The notes below the pieces were generated by a model. It had not been told where the DNA came from. It saw only the letters and a program-made list of their open reading frames with translations, and did no database searches. Below are positions 18,145-26,855 of a stretch of DNA of 64,000 nucleotides, piece after piece; the first letter of the stretch is position 1, and every line of letters begins with the position of its first letter. This stretch comes from Mucilaginibacter rubeus. Its GTDB lineage: Bacteria; Bacteroidota; Bacteroidia; Sphingobacteriales; Sphingobacteriaceae. Where the stretch lies: assembly GCF_003286415.2 (NCBI RefSeq), contig NZ_CP043450.1, forward strand, positions 558,001-622,000. Reading direction: 5' to 3'. The position numbers and the translations under genes were made by a program.

Positions 18145-19032
18145 ATGTTGAAGAATTATTTCAAATATCTTAACGTAAGTGAGCTTGAAGAGCGATGGGG
18201 GATTTATGTAACTACGGTAGGCTATTCCAAAATTGAGCCTAATGATAATTACCCTAACCAGGTACATCCCGAAAGCCATCAACTTACCTGGAACCGTGGC
18301 CGCATACTTAACGATTATTATATCGTATTCATTTCAAGAGGCAAAGGTGTTTATGGTTCAGCGCTTACCAAGCCGGCTGAAGTTGTTGAAGGTACTTGCT
18401 TTTTCCTGTATCCGGGAGTATGGCACCGGTATAAACCCGATCCCGGATCGGGCTGGGAGGAGTTTTGGGTGGGCTTCAATGGTTTTTATGTGGAGCAGCT
18501 GATGAGCAACGGCTTTTTCGACCGGAAGAACCCGCTTGTTCCTTCCTGCCTGAATAAAGATATCCTGGCGCTGTTTCATAATTTGGTTGAAAGTGTGCGT
18601 TCATCATTACCGGGCTATCCTCAGCAAATATCAGCCATGACCTTACAATTGTTAGGCTTGATCAGCAATATCATTCAGCACCATGAATACAATGATGATC
18701 CGGTAGGTAAACTCATTTCAAAGGCGAGGTTCATCATACAGGAATCGTTTGAGGATACGTTGGATATGGAAGAACTGGCAAAGGCCTTGCCTATGGGGTA
18801 TTCCTCATTTCGCAAAGCTTTCCGGCGTATAACAGGCGTTTCTCCGAACCAATACCATCTTAACATCAGGCTGGAACGCGCAAAAAGCCTCCTGTTAACC
18901 ACTGTATTAAACACCAGCGAAATAGCCGACCAAACCGGCTTTGAATCGGTGTTTTATTTTTCGCGCTTGTTTAAAAAGAAGAACGGCGTTTCGCCAACGG
19001 AATTCCGCAAAAACGCTCAGGCAGTACAATAG
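18145..19032 (+). CDS. AraC family transcriptional regulator with cupin-type sensor
   Basis: The 295-residue cytosolic regulator has an N-terminal AraC-binding cupin-like domain (about 25-165, with EGTCFFLYPGVWHRYKPDP in the middle) and a C-terminal double HTH (about 190-292, with MGYSSFRKAFRRITGVSPNQY and the second helix pair in TSEIADQTGFESVFYFSRLF). Sensors of this build bind a sugar or similar small molecule. It faces a convergent isomerase gene and sits close to a SusC/SusD locus whose divergent promoter carries two copies of a motif also found upstream of this gene, so it is the likely activator of 19017-28403. That assignment is inference from motif position. Confidence 0.9.
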   Translation: MLKNYFKYLNVSELEERWGIYVTTVGYSKIEPNDNYPNQVHPESHQLTWNRGRILNDYYIVFISRGKGVYGSALTKPAEVVEGTCFFLYPGVWHRYKPDPGSGWEEFWVGFNGFYVEQLMSNGFFDRKNPLVPSCLNKDILALFHNLVESVRSSLPGYPQQISAMTLQLLGLISNIIQHHEYNDDPVGKLISKARFIIQESFEDTLDMEELAKALPMGYSSFRKAFRRITGVSPNQYHLNIRLERAKSLLLTTVLNTSEIADQTGFESVFYFSRLFKKKNGVSPTEFRKNAQAVQ

Positions 19033-19835
19033 CGTTTTCGGAGCAGATCTTTCATAAAGCAATTAATGCCGAATTGATCGGCAACCGGTTTGTTACTGAA
19101 TGGGATGGATGGCATGTAGGGTTGTGGGCCAAACTCGGTTGTTATAGGCAGTATTGGCGTACCTATCAGTTTATTGTGCGCTATTATCTTGTCCCACCAA
19201 CGCAGGAAATGATCAAGTGCGTATTGCCATTCGGGTGCTGCCGGATCAGGCACCTGTGGCCCTTCTTCAAAACCCACTCTTGAATGAATATGACGGCTGC
19301 GTTTTATAGCCTCATCCATTATCCCGCCAAAGTTTTGCAGCATGCTTTCGGTAACGCATACCCAATGCGAAAAATCGGCAGTGATGGCAAACTCATCCTG
19401 CAAGCTAAATAACTCGGCTGTCATTTGTGGTGAGTAGCCCGACCGGCCACGATGAGTTTCGTGTGCTACAGTGATGCCTGTTTTAGCAGTGAATTCCTGT
19501 GCCGCGTTGATCAGGTCGAGGTTTTCCCGGATAGAGAAATAATCACGGCCTGTATGCGAATTGACCAGGATCGGGCCAGGCTCAGCGCATTGGTACAGGT
19601 TTTTGATAAATGATTCCTTGAATTTTTTGAATGTACCGCCTTCGGCCTCGTGCTGATGCGTTACAATAGCCATTTGGTGCTGTTGCAGATAATCATACAA
19701 TGCCCGTTGATCGGTCTTGTCGGCCGGGATCCAGGTGTCAATGCCATCATAGCCCGCAATCCTGATCTTGTCGAGAAAAGTTTTCAGCGGCAAATGTTCA
19801 TGCCCCCACAGGGGGCTGAGGATCTTAATTTGCAT
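19017..19835 (-). CDS. Sugar phosphate isomerase/epimerase-like TIM barrel protein
   Basis: The 272-residue protein resembles the xylose isomerase-like TIM barrel family (AP endonuclease 2 fold): IAGYDGIDTWIP near the start, VNSHTGRDYFS near 110, GITVAHETHRGRSGYSP near 140, a D-F-S-H-W block near 175 and TTEFGPQPYMP near 245. These carry the His, Glu and Asp ligands of the usual metal site. An upstream ATG at 19901 would add 22 residues inside the neighbouring gene; ATG at 19835 gives an 11-bp overlap with that gene's stop and a normal N-terminus, so it is preferred. No signal peptide, so cytosolic. Its 3' end overlaps the end of the convergent araC gene by 16 bp. Confidence 0.82.
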   Translation of the reverse strand: MQIKILSPLWGHEHLPLKTFLDKIRIAGYDGIDTWIPADKTDQRALYDYLQQHQMAIVTHQHEAEGGTFKKFKESFIKNLYQCAEPGPILVNSHTGRDYFSIRENLDLINAAQEFTAKTGITVAHETHRGRSGYSPQMTAELFSLQDEFAITADFSHWVCVTESMLQNFGGIMDEAIKRSRHIHSRVGFEEGPQVPDPAAPEWQYALDHFLRWWDKIIAHNKLIGTPILPITTEFGPQPYMPSIPFSNKPVADQFGINCFMKDLLRKRYCTA

Positions 19836-22335
19836 GGCTGATACTGATGTTTTCAGAAGCTGCTGAAGCGATGCGGTTAAAAGAAAGTTCTCCTTTGGCA
19901 TCGCTTTTTTTCTTCCCTATGATCTTTCCAGCTATAGCCACAGTATAATTTTCGTTGGATTTTAGTTTGCTAACGCGATAGGTGAGTGGTGTTGTCGAAG
20001 CAGCACCTTTGCTTTGTACCCATTCTATTTTGCCATCGCTCCAATTGTTAATTTTAATTGTTAGCGATTGGGTTGAGGTTACCGTTAGAGCCGCCTTGTC
20101 TTCATTTCCATTAAAATAAGATAACAGATTTGCTGTGGCGTTAAAACCAAAACTTTTAGGACTTGTCACCTTAAACTTATTGTTTGATACGGTATAACTA
20201 TCATTATCAAGCCCGATGGTTAAACGCTGTCCCTGGTAATTATATTTAAGCTCGGTGCCGGCCAGCTCGGGTGTAATATGTGGATCAAGATAAAAGCGGT
20301 TATAAAGCGGGTTTATACCGTAAATGGCCTGGTATAAACCTACTATGCTTAAACTATTACCCGATAAAATATCATCGCCCCGGCCATCCTGTTTTTGGCG
20401 ACCGTAGCGCTGGTACGCGAGGCCATCTTTACTATACTGCTCCAATACGTTTTTTACATATTTAACCGCCAGCGTTGGATCATAACTTGCATAAGCTGCA
20501 ACGGCCACCGATCCCCAGGATAAAAACAAGTCGCCATTTTCGTATTCAGGGAAGGGGAACTGATATTCTTTTCCCTCGGCAGGTTCATACGAGGTCATAG
20601 CTAAAGGCCAGAAAAACAGTTTTTCCCGTTGCATCTGCGCTTCTATATTGTCCAAAATCAATTTAGTACGGTTTTTATCACCGCAGATGCCGTAAGCTAT
20701 CGCCATGAAATTAACCGGGGTAACCATATTGCGGCCGTGGATGCTGTTGTCCTTGTCGCGCCAGTGCACGTAGCATTGTTTTTCCTCGTCCCATAAGCCG
20801 CCCTCGCTTGTAGGTTTATTAAAGCTCGCTTTAAGTTTGGCAGCAAAGTTTTCATAGTAGGTGGCTTTTTCTGGGTTGTTAAGTTGGCGCTCCACAACTG
20901 CCCATTCCACAAGCGCGTGGTATAGTTTGGCGTTCACAAAAGCATTCTCATACGATGCCCAGATGATGTCTATCCAGTCGCTGCTTTTCTTTTGATTTTG
21001 CGAATCGGTCATCATTTCAACCAAACCATTGTTGTTGCCGTCACGCTTCATGATCCAGGCCAGGGCTTTTTCACAGGATGCCTGATGCGTTTTAACCCAT
21101 GCTTTATCTCCGGTCATGTTATAAAGCTCGGCTACGTTGGTTACAATGTCCGGGTTGGAGTCCATCAAAATTCCCCATTGGGCTTCATAAAAGCCATCTT
21201 TATTAAACTGGCCCGGAGCAGCATCCTCATTGGTATAAGCCCAGCGCGAATAAACCCTTCCATCGGGTTGGATGGCATGATCGCGGTAAAAATCCAGACA
21301 GCTTTCATAGCCCTTCAGATAGGCCGGATCGTTAATGCCCAGTCCTAACTGCCCGATATATTGTTCATGCAGGCATATCGGCCCGTAAGGCGTAGCCCAG
21401 CTGTTGCCACCAAAGTGCAGGGAATCAATAACGCCAATGCGGGCAATGGTACCTAAAACAGCGTTAACCTGCGCGCCATTTAATCCTGCCAGTTTACCAC
21501 GGCCATACTTATCGTTATAATCAAAATAGCTGAAGGTTATGCTCTGGCTGTTTTTAAGGGCCGGTGCCTGAAATGGTGCCCATACATCGGTTCGTTTCCG
21601 GAGAAATAACCGGCGATTGGTGCCGCTGTCTGATTTGGGGATCATCTGTTTATCCGAAACCGTTACGGAATAAGCAAGTTTATCATCATTAGTACGGGTA
21701 TATTTCATGGCAACCGCTTTACCCGGAGCATTAACAGTAATGTTTAGCCCATTGCCAGTTTTGCTGTTCCAGAAATTGGTTGAGCGGGTATGAACGCCAT
21801 AAGTACATAGTTTTTCATTAAACAAATAAAACCAGGCCAGGCCGCCATAACCCTGATAAGCACCCTCCCAGGTATTGATATTATCAAAGTTTATAACAGG
21901 CATAGCCGCCTCCTCAATTTTGGCTGCTTTGGAAAAAGTCCGCTCTACCTGCCACGTAATATCGCTGCCTTTTTTTGTAAAAATCCAGTTTTCGGTAATG
22001 GTTAAATCTTTATCACCATACCTGATGCCGTTGAGCGTTGTCTTTCCTGCCGATTGCTGCAGCGCCGGCTTTGCGTTTAAATGCAGGCTCGAATAAACTT
22101 TTCCATCCACCTTAACGGATGTAAAAACACCATCAGCATTGCTTACCACCTTTTGCTCGTTTACACTCAGCGATGTGATTTGCGCTTTACCACCATAAGC
22201 AAGCGTTATGGCAATTTTAGGCGTGCCTATGGAAATGCTTTTATCGTCGGCAATGGTATTGGCTTTACTGCCTGTAGCTGAGATAAGCAAAAGCAGCATT
22301 AGTAGCAATGAGGTGATGGATTTGTTGGTGGACAT
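19825..22335 (-). CDS. Exported six-hairpin glycosidase-like protein
   Basis: This 836-residue protein has a signal peptide (to about residue 25), a beta-sandwich N-terminal part (about 30-270) and a long alpha-helical middle (about 290-660). Features such as TPYGPICLHEQYIGQLG, YSRWAYTNEDAAPGQ, QWGILMDSNPDIVTNVAELYNMTGD and RDGNNNGLVEMMTD fit an (alpha/alpha)6 toroid, as in GH78, GH94-like and related families. A C-terminal beta domain follows (about 700-836). I cannot assign a numbered GH family; acidic residues in NEDAAPG and NGDLFLSWG are candidates for catalysis. It shares an operon with the TIM-barrel protein downstream and PhyH upstream (48-bp gap), suggesting that it frees a sugar that those enzymes modify. 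Confidence 0.7.
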   Translation of the reverse strand: MSTNKSITSLLLMLLLLISATGSKANTIADDKSISIGTPKIAITLAYGGKAQITSLSVNEQKVVSNADGVFTSVKVDGKVYSSLHLNAKPALQQSAGKTTLNGIRYGDKDLTITENWIFTKKGSDITWQVERTFSKAAKIEEAAMPVINFDNINTWEGAYQGYGGLAWFYLFNEKLCTYGVHTRSTNFWNSKTGNGLNITVNAPGKAVAMKYTRTNDDKLAYSVTVSDKQMIPKSDSGTNRRLFLRKRTDVWAPFQAPALKNSQSITFSYFDYNDKYGRGKLAGLNGAQVNAVLGTIARIGVIDSLHFGGNSWATPYGPICLHEQYIGQLGLGINDPAYLKGYESCLDFYRDHAIQPDGRVYSRWAYTNEDAAPGQFNKDGFYEAQWGILMDSNPDIVTNVAELYNMTGDKAWVKTHQASCEKALAWIMKRDGNNNGLVEMMTDSQNQKKSSDWIDIIWASYENAFVNAKLYHALVEWAVVERQLNNPEKATYYENFAAKLKASFNKPTSEGGLWDEEKQCYVHWRDKDNSIHGRNMVTPVNFMAIAYGICGDKNRTKLILDNIEAQMQREKLFFWPLAMTSYEPAEGKEYQFPFPEYENGDLFLSWGSVAVAAYASYDPTLAVKYVKNVLEQYSKDGLAYQRYGRQKQDGRGDDILSGNSLSIVGLYQAIYGINPLYNRFYLDPHITPELAGTELKYNYQGQRLTIGLDNDSYTVSNNKFKVTSPKSFGFNATANLLSYFNGNEDKAALTVTSTQSLTIKINNWSDGKIEWVQSKGAASTTPLTYRVSKLKSNENYTVAIAGKIIGKKKSDAKGELSFNRIASAASENISISHAN

Positions 22336-22383
22336 AGGTGGCTTATGTGGTAAAAACTGGATATGTGGCTTTAATTGGCTAAG

Positions 22384-23199
22384 TTACTTTGTGCGGCTAT
22401 ATATCAAAGGGTTGAGCCTGTCGTTATTTAACAAGTCACCCACTTTTATGTTGGCAACATCCGCGTCGCTTATAATATTTTGTATGCCGTTGTAGGTATT
22501 GCCGTCGGGCATGTATGCGCAGGTCATGGCGCGCCGGTATCCGGGTGTCATATTAGCGTGCGCGCCGTGTATGGTAAGACCGTTATGAAACGAGCAGCTA
22601 CCCGCTTTCATGGGCGCAGCTACAGATTTACTTCCTTTAAACTCCGGGTAGGTGGTGAAAATAGCGCCCATGTTTTTGCCTATGCCCGGGTTTTCAAATG
22701 TAGTTGTATGATAAGAGCCCGGAATGAAGAACAGGCAGCCGTTTTCGTAAGTAGCATCATCCAAAGCCACCCAAATAGATAAAGCCCGGCGGTCGCTGAA
22801 TGACCAGTAGGGGGTATCCAAATGCCATGATGTAGGGTTGGCCCATGGCTTTTTGATCAGGGCCTGATCATGCCAGATCCTGATACCATCAACATCGGCC
22901 AGTTGGGCGGCCATTTTACCAAGACGCTCATCAAGCATGATCTGTTTTATGCCTTCGTTATCCTGCCACAGGTTTATCAGCTGATCAAATACATTATCAT
23001 AATAGGCTTTATCGGCATCATCGCCTTTGCCATATACTTCTTTTCTGTCGGGCATTTTATTGCCGTTTCTTTTGGCAACGGCGGCATCCAATGCCTCCCG
23101 CCAAAAGGCGAGTTCATCGGCACTTAAAAAATCTTCAATCACCAGGAAACCGTCATGGCGGTATTGCGCAACTTGTTGTTGCGAAAGCTCATTTTTCAT
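22384..23199 (-). CDS. Phytanoyl-CoA dioxygenase (PhyH) family protein
   Basis: The 271-residue cytosolic protein is an Fe(II)/2-oxoglutarate dioxygenase of the PhyH family. The iron ligands are visible as H-x-D in SWHLDTPYWS (about 124-126) and the distal His in LTIHGAHANM (about 212), with a 2-oxoglutarate-binding Arg in GYRRAMT shortly after. GSYHTTTFENPG lies between, as is usual. Bacterial members hydroxylate diverse small molecules; the substrate is unknown. It is first in the minus-strand set PhyH, six-hairpin protein, TIM-barrel protein, and is transcribed from the divergent promoter region shared with the SusC gene, so the dioxygenase is probably part of catabolism of the imported sugar or glycoside. 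Confidence 0.88.
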   Translation of the reverse strand: MKNELSQQQVAQYRHDGFLVIEDFLSADELAFWREALDAAVAKRNGNKMPDRKEVYGKGDDADKAYYDNVFDQLINLWQDNEGIKQIMLDERLGKMAAQLADVDGIRIWHDQALIKKPWANPTSWHLDTPYWSFSDRRALSIWVALDDATYENGCLFFIPGSYHTTTFENPGIGKNMGAIFTTYPEFKGSKSVAAPMKAGSCSFHNGLTIHGAHANMTPGYRRAMTCAYMPDGNTYNGIQNIISDADVANIKVGDLLNNDRLNPLIYSRTK

Positions 23200-23229
23200 T
23201 TAGGTCTTGTATTTTATGGTTTACGGTTT

Positions 23230-23237
23230 CAAAAGTA
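23230..23237 (-). promoter_or_regulatory. -7 box for phyH operon
   Basis: TACTTTTG on the minus strand matches the Bacteroidota TAnnTTTG box. It lies 42 bp from the left operator arm (23280-23296) and 30 bp before the phyH start. The same octamer inside a shared TGAAATACTTTTGA stretch serves the divergent susC side. Confidence 0.7.
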
Positions 23238-23279
23238 TTTCAAATGAAAATTTGACAGTTAGCACAAGAGCGCCTATTT

Positions 23280-23355
23280 TTTGTACTTTTTGATATATCG
23301 CTTTTACTTTTCGGTCTGCCAAAAAATACCAGTAAAAAATATCAAAAAGTACAAA
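23280..23355. promoter_or_regulatory. Divergent AraC-type operator pair
   Basis: A perfect 17-bp inverted repeat, TTTGTACTTTTTGATAT (23280-23296) and ATATCAAAAAGTACAAA (23339-23355), with 42 bp between arms, lies between the divergent phyH and susC genes. Each arm is followed outward by 41-42 bp and then a TACTTTTG -7 box. A near copy lies upstream of the local araC-type gene. The spacing fits an activator that binds above each promoter. No protein data support this; it is read from symmetry and recurrence. Confidence 0.75.
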
Positions 23356-23396
23356 TTAAAGTGCGGAATGTGTATTTCGATTTTTGATCTATGAAA

Positions 23397-23404
23397 TACT
23401 TTTG
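23397..23404 (+). promoter_or_regulatory. -7 box for susC/susD pair
   Basis: TACTTTTG lies 41 bp downstream of the right operator arm and mirrors the minus-strand box at 23230-23237. It implies a leader of roughly 335 nt before the SusC start at 23748. Confidence 0.7.
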
Positions 23405-23491
23405 ATGTTACAATTATAAGCCAACCAGCCAGATACGAATTTTGATAACTATTCTGTAAGTGGTTGCCATCATCTTTAACCACCCTGCTCT

Positions 23492-23602
23492 ATGAAAGTA
23501 AACATTATTGACCGGGTACAGACTGTTACAGACAAGCAAAATTTCGCCTGTTTGGTAAAACGTTTTATACCCAAAGTCTTCACCCAATCGCAAAGTCCTT
23601 AG
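23492..23602 (+). CDS. Possible 36-residue leader ORF before SusC
   Basis: A small ATG-to-TAG frame (M-K-V-N-I-I-D-R...) lies in the long transcribed leader between the -7 box at 23397 and SusC. It has one Cys, several basic residues and no signal peptide. No family is recognised. The rest of the 23200-23747 gap holds the divergent operator and otherwise AT-rich sequence. It may be chance; the position in a SusC leader is the only support. Confidence 0.25.
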   Translation: MKVNIIDRVQTVTDKQNFACLVKRFIPKVFTQSQSP

Positions 23603-23747
23603 CGGCCTGCCGATTATTCGTTTTCTTAATTCAAAACTCCTGAAGCATTAAATAACAATTGCTTTAGGCGAAAAAAAAGCTAATTCAAACTGGCCTGGCT
23701 TTGCTATGCCTTATTCCATCCATCATTAACCAATCCATGTAAATTTT

Positions 23748-26700
23748 ATGAAAAGAAAAATTCTACTTTTTGACCCCTGGAAGCATATGCTGGCCGTCAT
23801 CATCGGTCTGCTGATGTACCTTCCGTTCAATGCCGGTGCGCAGGTAGCAGTAACCGGTACTGTAAAAGATTCCCTTAGCTCCGAGCCGGTAGTTGGTGTT
23901 TCCGTTATGTTAAAAGGCACTTCAACCGGTGCGCAGACAGATGTTAACGGAAAATTCAGAATCAACGCGCCGGTTGGCGGCGTATTGATATTTAGGTATA
24001 TCGGCTACAAAGAGCAACAATTAACCGTTCCGGCGGGTGCTGTTTTAGATGTACGCATGGCGTCCATTTCGCAAGGACTAAAGGAAGTTGTTGTAGTGAG
24101 CTACGGTACCCAGGCCCGGCGCGAAATTACCGGCGCTGTTAGCTCGATCAATACAAAAGAGGTAAAGGATATGCCGGTAGCCAATATCGGGCAGAAACTG
24201 CAGGGTAAGCTTGCCGGCGTACAGATTAACCAAAACTCCGGAACGCCGGGTGCTGAAATGACCTTCAGGATCAGGGGGGCGGCATCCATTAACGCCGGTA
24301 ATAACCCGCTCATCGTTATCGACGGTTTCCCGTCGCAAAGCGGCTTGCAAACTTTAAGCCCTGATGAGATCGAATCTATCTCCGTTTTGAAAGATGCTTC
24401 CGCTTCGTCGCTATATGGCTCACGTGCTGCTAACGGCGTTGTTTTGGTAACAACCAAGCAGGGTAAAGCCGGTATTAAAACGCTTGATTTCAGCGCTTAC
24501 ACCGGCGTACAATCGGTACCAGATCGTGGTAAACCTGATTTGATGAACGCGCAGGAATTTGCTCAATTCAAAAAGGAGTTTTATGAGGATAAAGCCCGCT
24601 ATGAAGGTTATACCGGCGGCGTGCCATCTGTATATCAAAACCCTGAACAATATGCAGGAAACGCGGGCACCAACTGGTTTGATGTGTTGCTGCGCAATGC
24701 GGTATCGCAAAATTATAACCTCGCTTTCAGTTCGGGTACCAAAGATTTGAAAACCGCGGTAAACTTAAACTATAACAAGCAGGAGGGGGTAATGCTCAAC
24801 TCCTATGATGAGCGCTTTACGGCAAGATCAAACAATATCTACAACGCATCGGACAGGCTTACGCTTGGCGTCAATCTGGAGTTATCTTATGGTAACAACC
24901 AGGTAGTGCCGGGGTTAGATAACGGGCGTAATATCATTGAAAATGCCTTTTTAATGGATCCAACGGTTAAATACAAAAATGCCGACGGCAGCTACCCGGT
25001 GTCGTTCTCTCAACCGGGCATGTTCCCAAATCCTAACTATTATTTGGTGTTAACGCAAATCACCAATAAAACAAAGGCTGCAAGGGTACTGGCTAATGGT
25101 TTTGCTGAAGTTAAATTGATAGATGGCCTTAAATTCAAAACTACCATCAACGTTAATACCGATAATACGGTTAACCGCCAGTTTACACCTTCAACAGCGC
25201 AGGGCGGTTTAGGCAGCGCACCACCACAACCAGCAAGCGGTAGTTACAATACCAGCAATTTTTTAACCTGGCTTAGCGAAAATACCTTAAACTACCAGAA
25301 GGCATTTAACAAACATCATATTGATTTCCTGGCTGGTTACAGTTACCAAAAATACTCTACAGAAAACAGTTCTATTGCTGCCAGCCAGTTTCCGGATGAT
25401 AACATTCAATGGATAAACGCTGCTACTACCCGTATTGGTAACGCGGATGCCAGCCAGTCGGCATTGATTTCACTTTTTGGTAGATTGAACTATAACTTCG
25501 ACAGTAAATACCTGATCTCGTTAAACTTCAGGCGGGACGGTTCATCTCGCTTTGGCGCTAACACCAAATACGGAAATTTCCCTTCAGGCTCAGTTGGCTG
25601 GGTTGCTTCGGAGGAGGATTTCTTAAAGAAGGTTAAACCTATCAGTTTCCTTAAATTCAGGGTGAGTGCCGGTAAAACAGGTAACTATAACATTGGCGAT
25701 TACAGCTATTTAGCCAATGTAAACAGCAATAACTATGTTTTTGGCAACAGCGTAACACCCGGTAAAGCGCTGAACGGTATAGGTAACAACAACCTTACCT
25801 GGGAAACTACCGTTAGTTACGATGCCGGTTTGGATTTGGAGCTTTTTAATAGCCGCATTGCCTTTACTTATGACTATTATTGGAAGAAGACCGACGGTCT
25901 GTTGTATGGCATCGATATCCCAGTACAATCGGGCTTCTCAACTATTACATCAAACATAGGCCGGTTTGATTTCTGGGGACATGAGTTTACCATTAACTCA
26001 AAAAACCTGGTTGGCGATTTTAAATGGAATACCGGCTTCAACATCTCGTTCGACAGGAATTTGGTGAAGAAGTTAGGAACTAACGACGCGCCGATTGGCG
26101 GCTATGGCGAATACTGGGACGATAACCGGACTGCTGTTGGCCACCCGATAGGTTTGTTTTATGGCTATATTAATACAGGCGTGTACATGACACAGCAGGA
26201 GTTTGATACCCAGCCGCACGATGCCACAGCCATGGTTGGTACCGCCCGTTTTAAAGATGTAAGCGGTCCGGATGGTAAGCCGGACGGGAAGATTGACAGC
26301 TACGACCGTACTTTTATCGGTAACCCGAACCCTACATTTACATATGGTATCACCAACAGCTTTAGTTATAAAAACGTTGATCTGAGCATTGTTATGGCCG
26401 GTTCGGTTGGCAATGATATCGCGGACGATGCTTTTCAATCTACCGAAAACCTCGACGGTGTATTTAACGTGCGTAAAGGTGTGGCAAACCGCTGGAGATC
26501 ACCAGAAGATCCTGGTGATGGTATCTACCCCCGTACAAGAACCGGTACTACCGAAGACTTCCGTAATTTCACCAGCCGTCAGGTTTTTAAAGCTACTTAC
26601 CTCGCCGTAAAAAATATCACCTTAGGGTATACTGTTCCGGTTAAAAAGCTCAAGTATTTCAGAAACCTGCGTGCTTACGTGAGTGCGCAAAATGCTTTCA

Positions 26701-26831
26701 TTTTCACCAAATATCCAGGTATGAATCCAGAGGCGGGGCTTGCAGGTTTGAACGGCCTGAACCAGGGACGTGATTTTACAGGATATCCCATTCCGCGGAT
26801 CCTTTCCGTGGGTTTAAACGCGGGTTTTTAA
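23748..26831 (+). CDS. SusC/RagA family TonB-linked outer-membrane transporter
   Basis: The 1027-residue protein has a signal segment (about 10-31), a CarboxypepD_reg-like domain (about 34-110, with TGAQTDVNGKFRINAP), a plug (about 120-235, with SSLYGSRAANGVVLVTTKQG, typical of SusC) and a large barrel ending in an aromatic residue (LNAGF). SusC proteins import oligosaccharides through the outer membrane with energy from TonB, using a SusD lid. The SusD gene follows after 24 bp. It is divergent from the phyH operon, with a shared operator region. The substrate should be that of the six-hairpin protein, not otherwise known. Confidence 0.95.
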   Translation: MKRKILLFDPWKHMLAVIIGLLMYLPFNAGAQVAVTGTVKDSLSSEPVVGVSVMLKGTSTGAQTDVNGKFRINAPVGGVLIFRYIGYKEQQLTVPAGAVLDVRMASISQGLKEVVVVSYGTQARREITGAVSSINTKEVKDMPVANIGQKLQGKLAGVQINQNSGTPGAEMTFRIRGAASINAGNNPLIVIDGFPSQSGLQTLSPDEIESISVLKDASASSLYGSRAANGVVLVTTKQGKAGIKTLDFSAYTGVQSVPDRGKPDLMNAQEFAQFKKEFYEDKARYEGYTGGVPSVYQNPEQYAGNAGTNWFDVLLRNAVSQNYNLAFSSGTKDLKTAVNLNYNKQEGVMLNSYDERFTARSNNIYNASDRLTLGVNLELSYGNNQVVPGLDNGRNIIENAFLMDPTVKYKNADGSYPVSFSQPGMFPNPNYYLVLTQITNKTKAARVLANGFAEVKLIDGLKFKTTINVNTDNTVNRQFTPSTAQGGLGSAPPQPASGSYNTSNFLTWLSENTLNYQKAFNKHHIDFLAGYSYQKYSTENSSIAASQFPDDNIQWINAATTRIGNADASQSALISLFGRLNYNFDSKYLISLNFRRDGSSRFGANTKYGNFPSGSVGWVASEEDFLKKVKPISFLKFRVSAGKTGNYNIGDYSYLANVNSNNYVFGNSVTPGKALNGIGNNNLTWETTVSYDAGLDLELFNSRIAFTYDYYWKKTDGLLYGIDIPVQSGFSTITSNIGRFDFWGHEFTINSKNLVGDFKWNTGFNISFDRNLVKKLGTNDAPIGGYGEYWDDNRTAVGHPIGLFYGYINTGVYMTQQEFDTQPHDATAMVGTARFKDVSGPDGKPDGKIDSYDRTFIGNPNPTFTYGITNSFSYKNVDLSIVMAGSVGNDIADDAFQSTENLDGVFNVRKGVANRWRSPEDPGDGIYPRTRTGTTEDFRNFTSRQVFKATYLAVKNITLGYTVPVKKLKYFRNLRAYVSAQNAFIFTKYPGMNPEAGLAGLNGLNQGRDFTGYPIPRILSVGLNAGF

Positions 26832-26855
26832 TTGCAAACATTAATAAGACACACA

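Noticed and set aside
19836..19901. Longer N-terminus for the TIM-barrel protein
   Set aside because: The extra residues lie inside the upstream gene and precede the normal first barrel strand.
26832..26855. TTG start for the first SusD
   Set aside because: ATG at 26856 gives the lipoprotein signal peptide directly.
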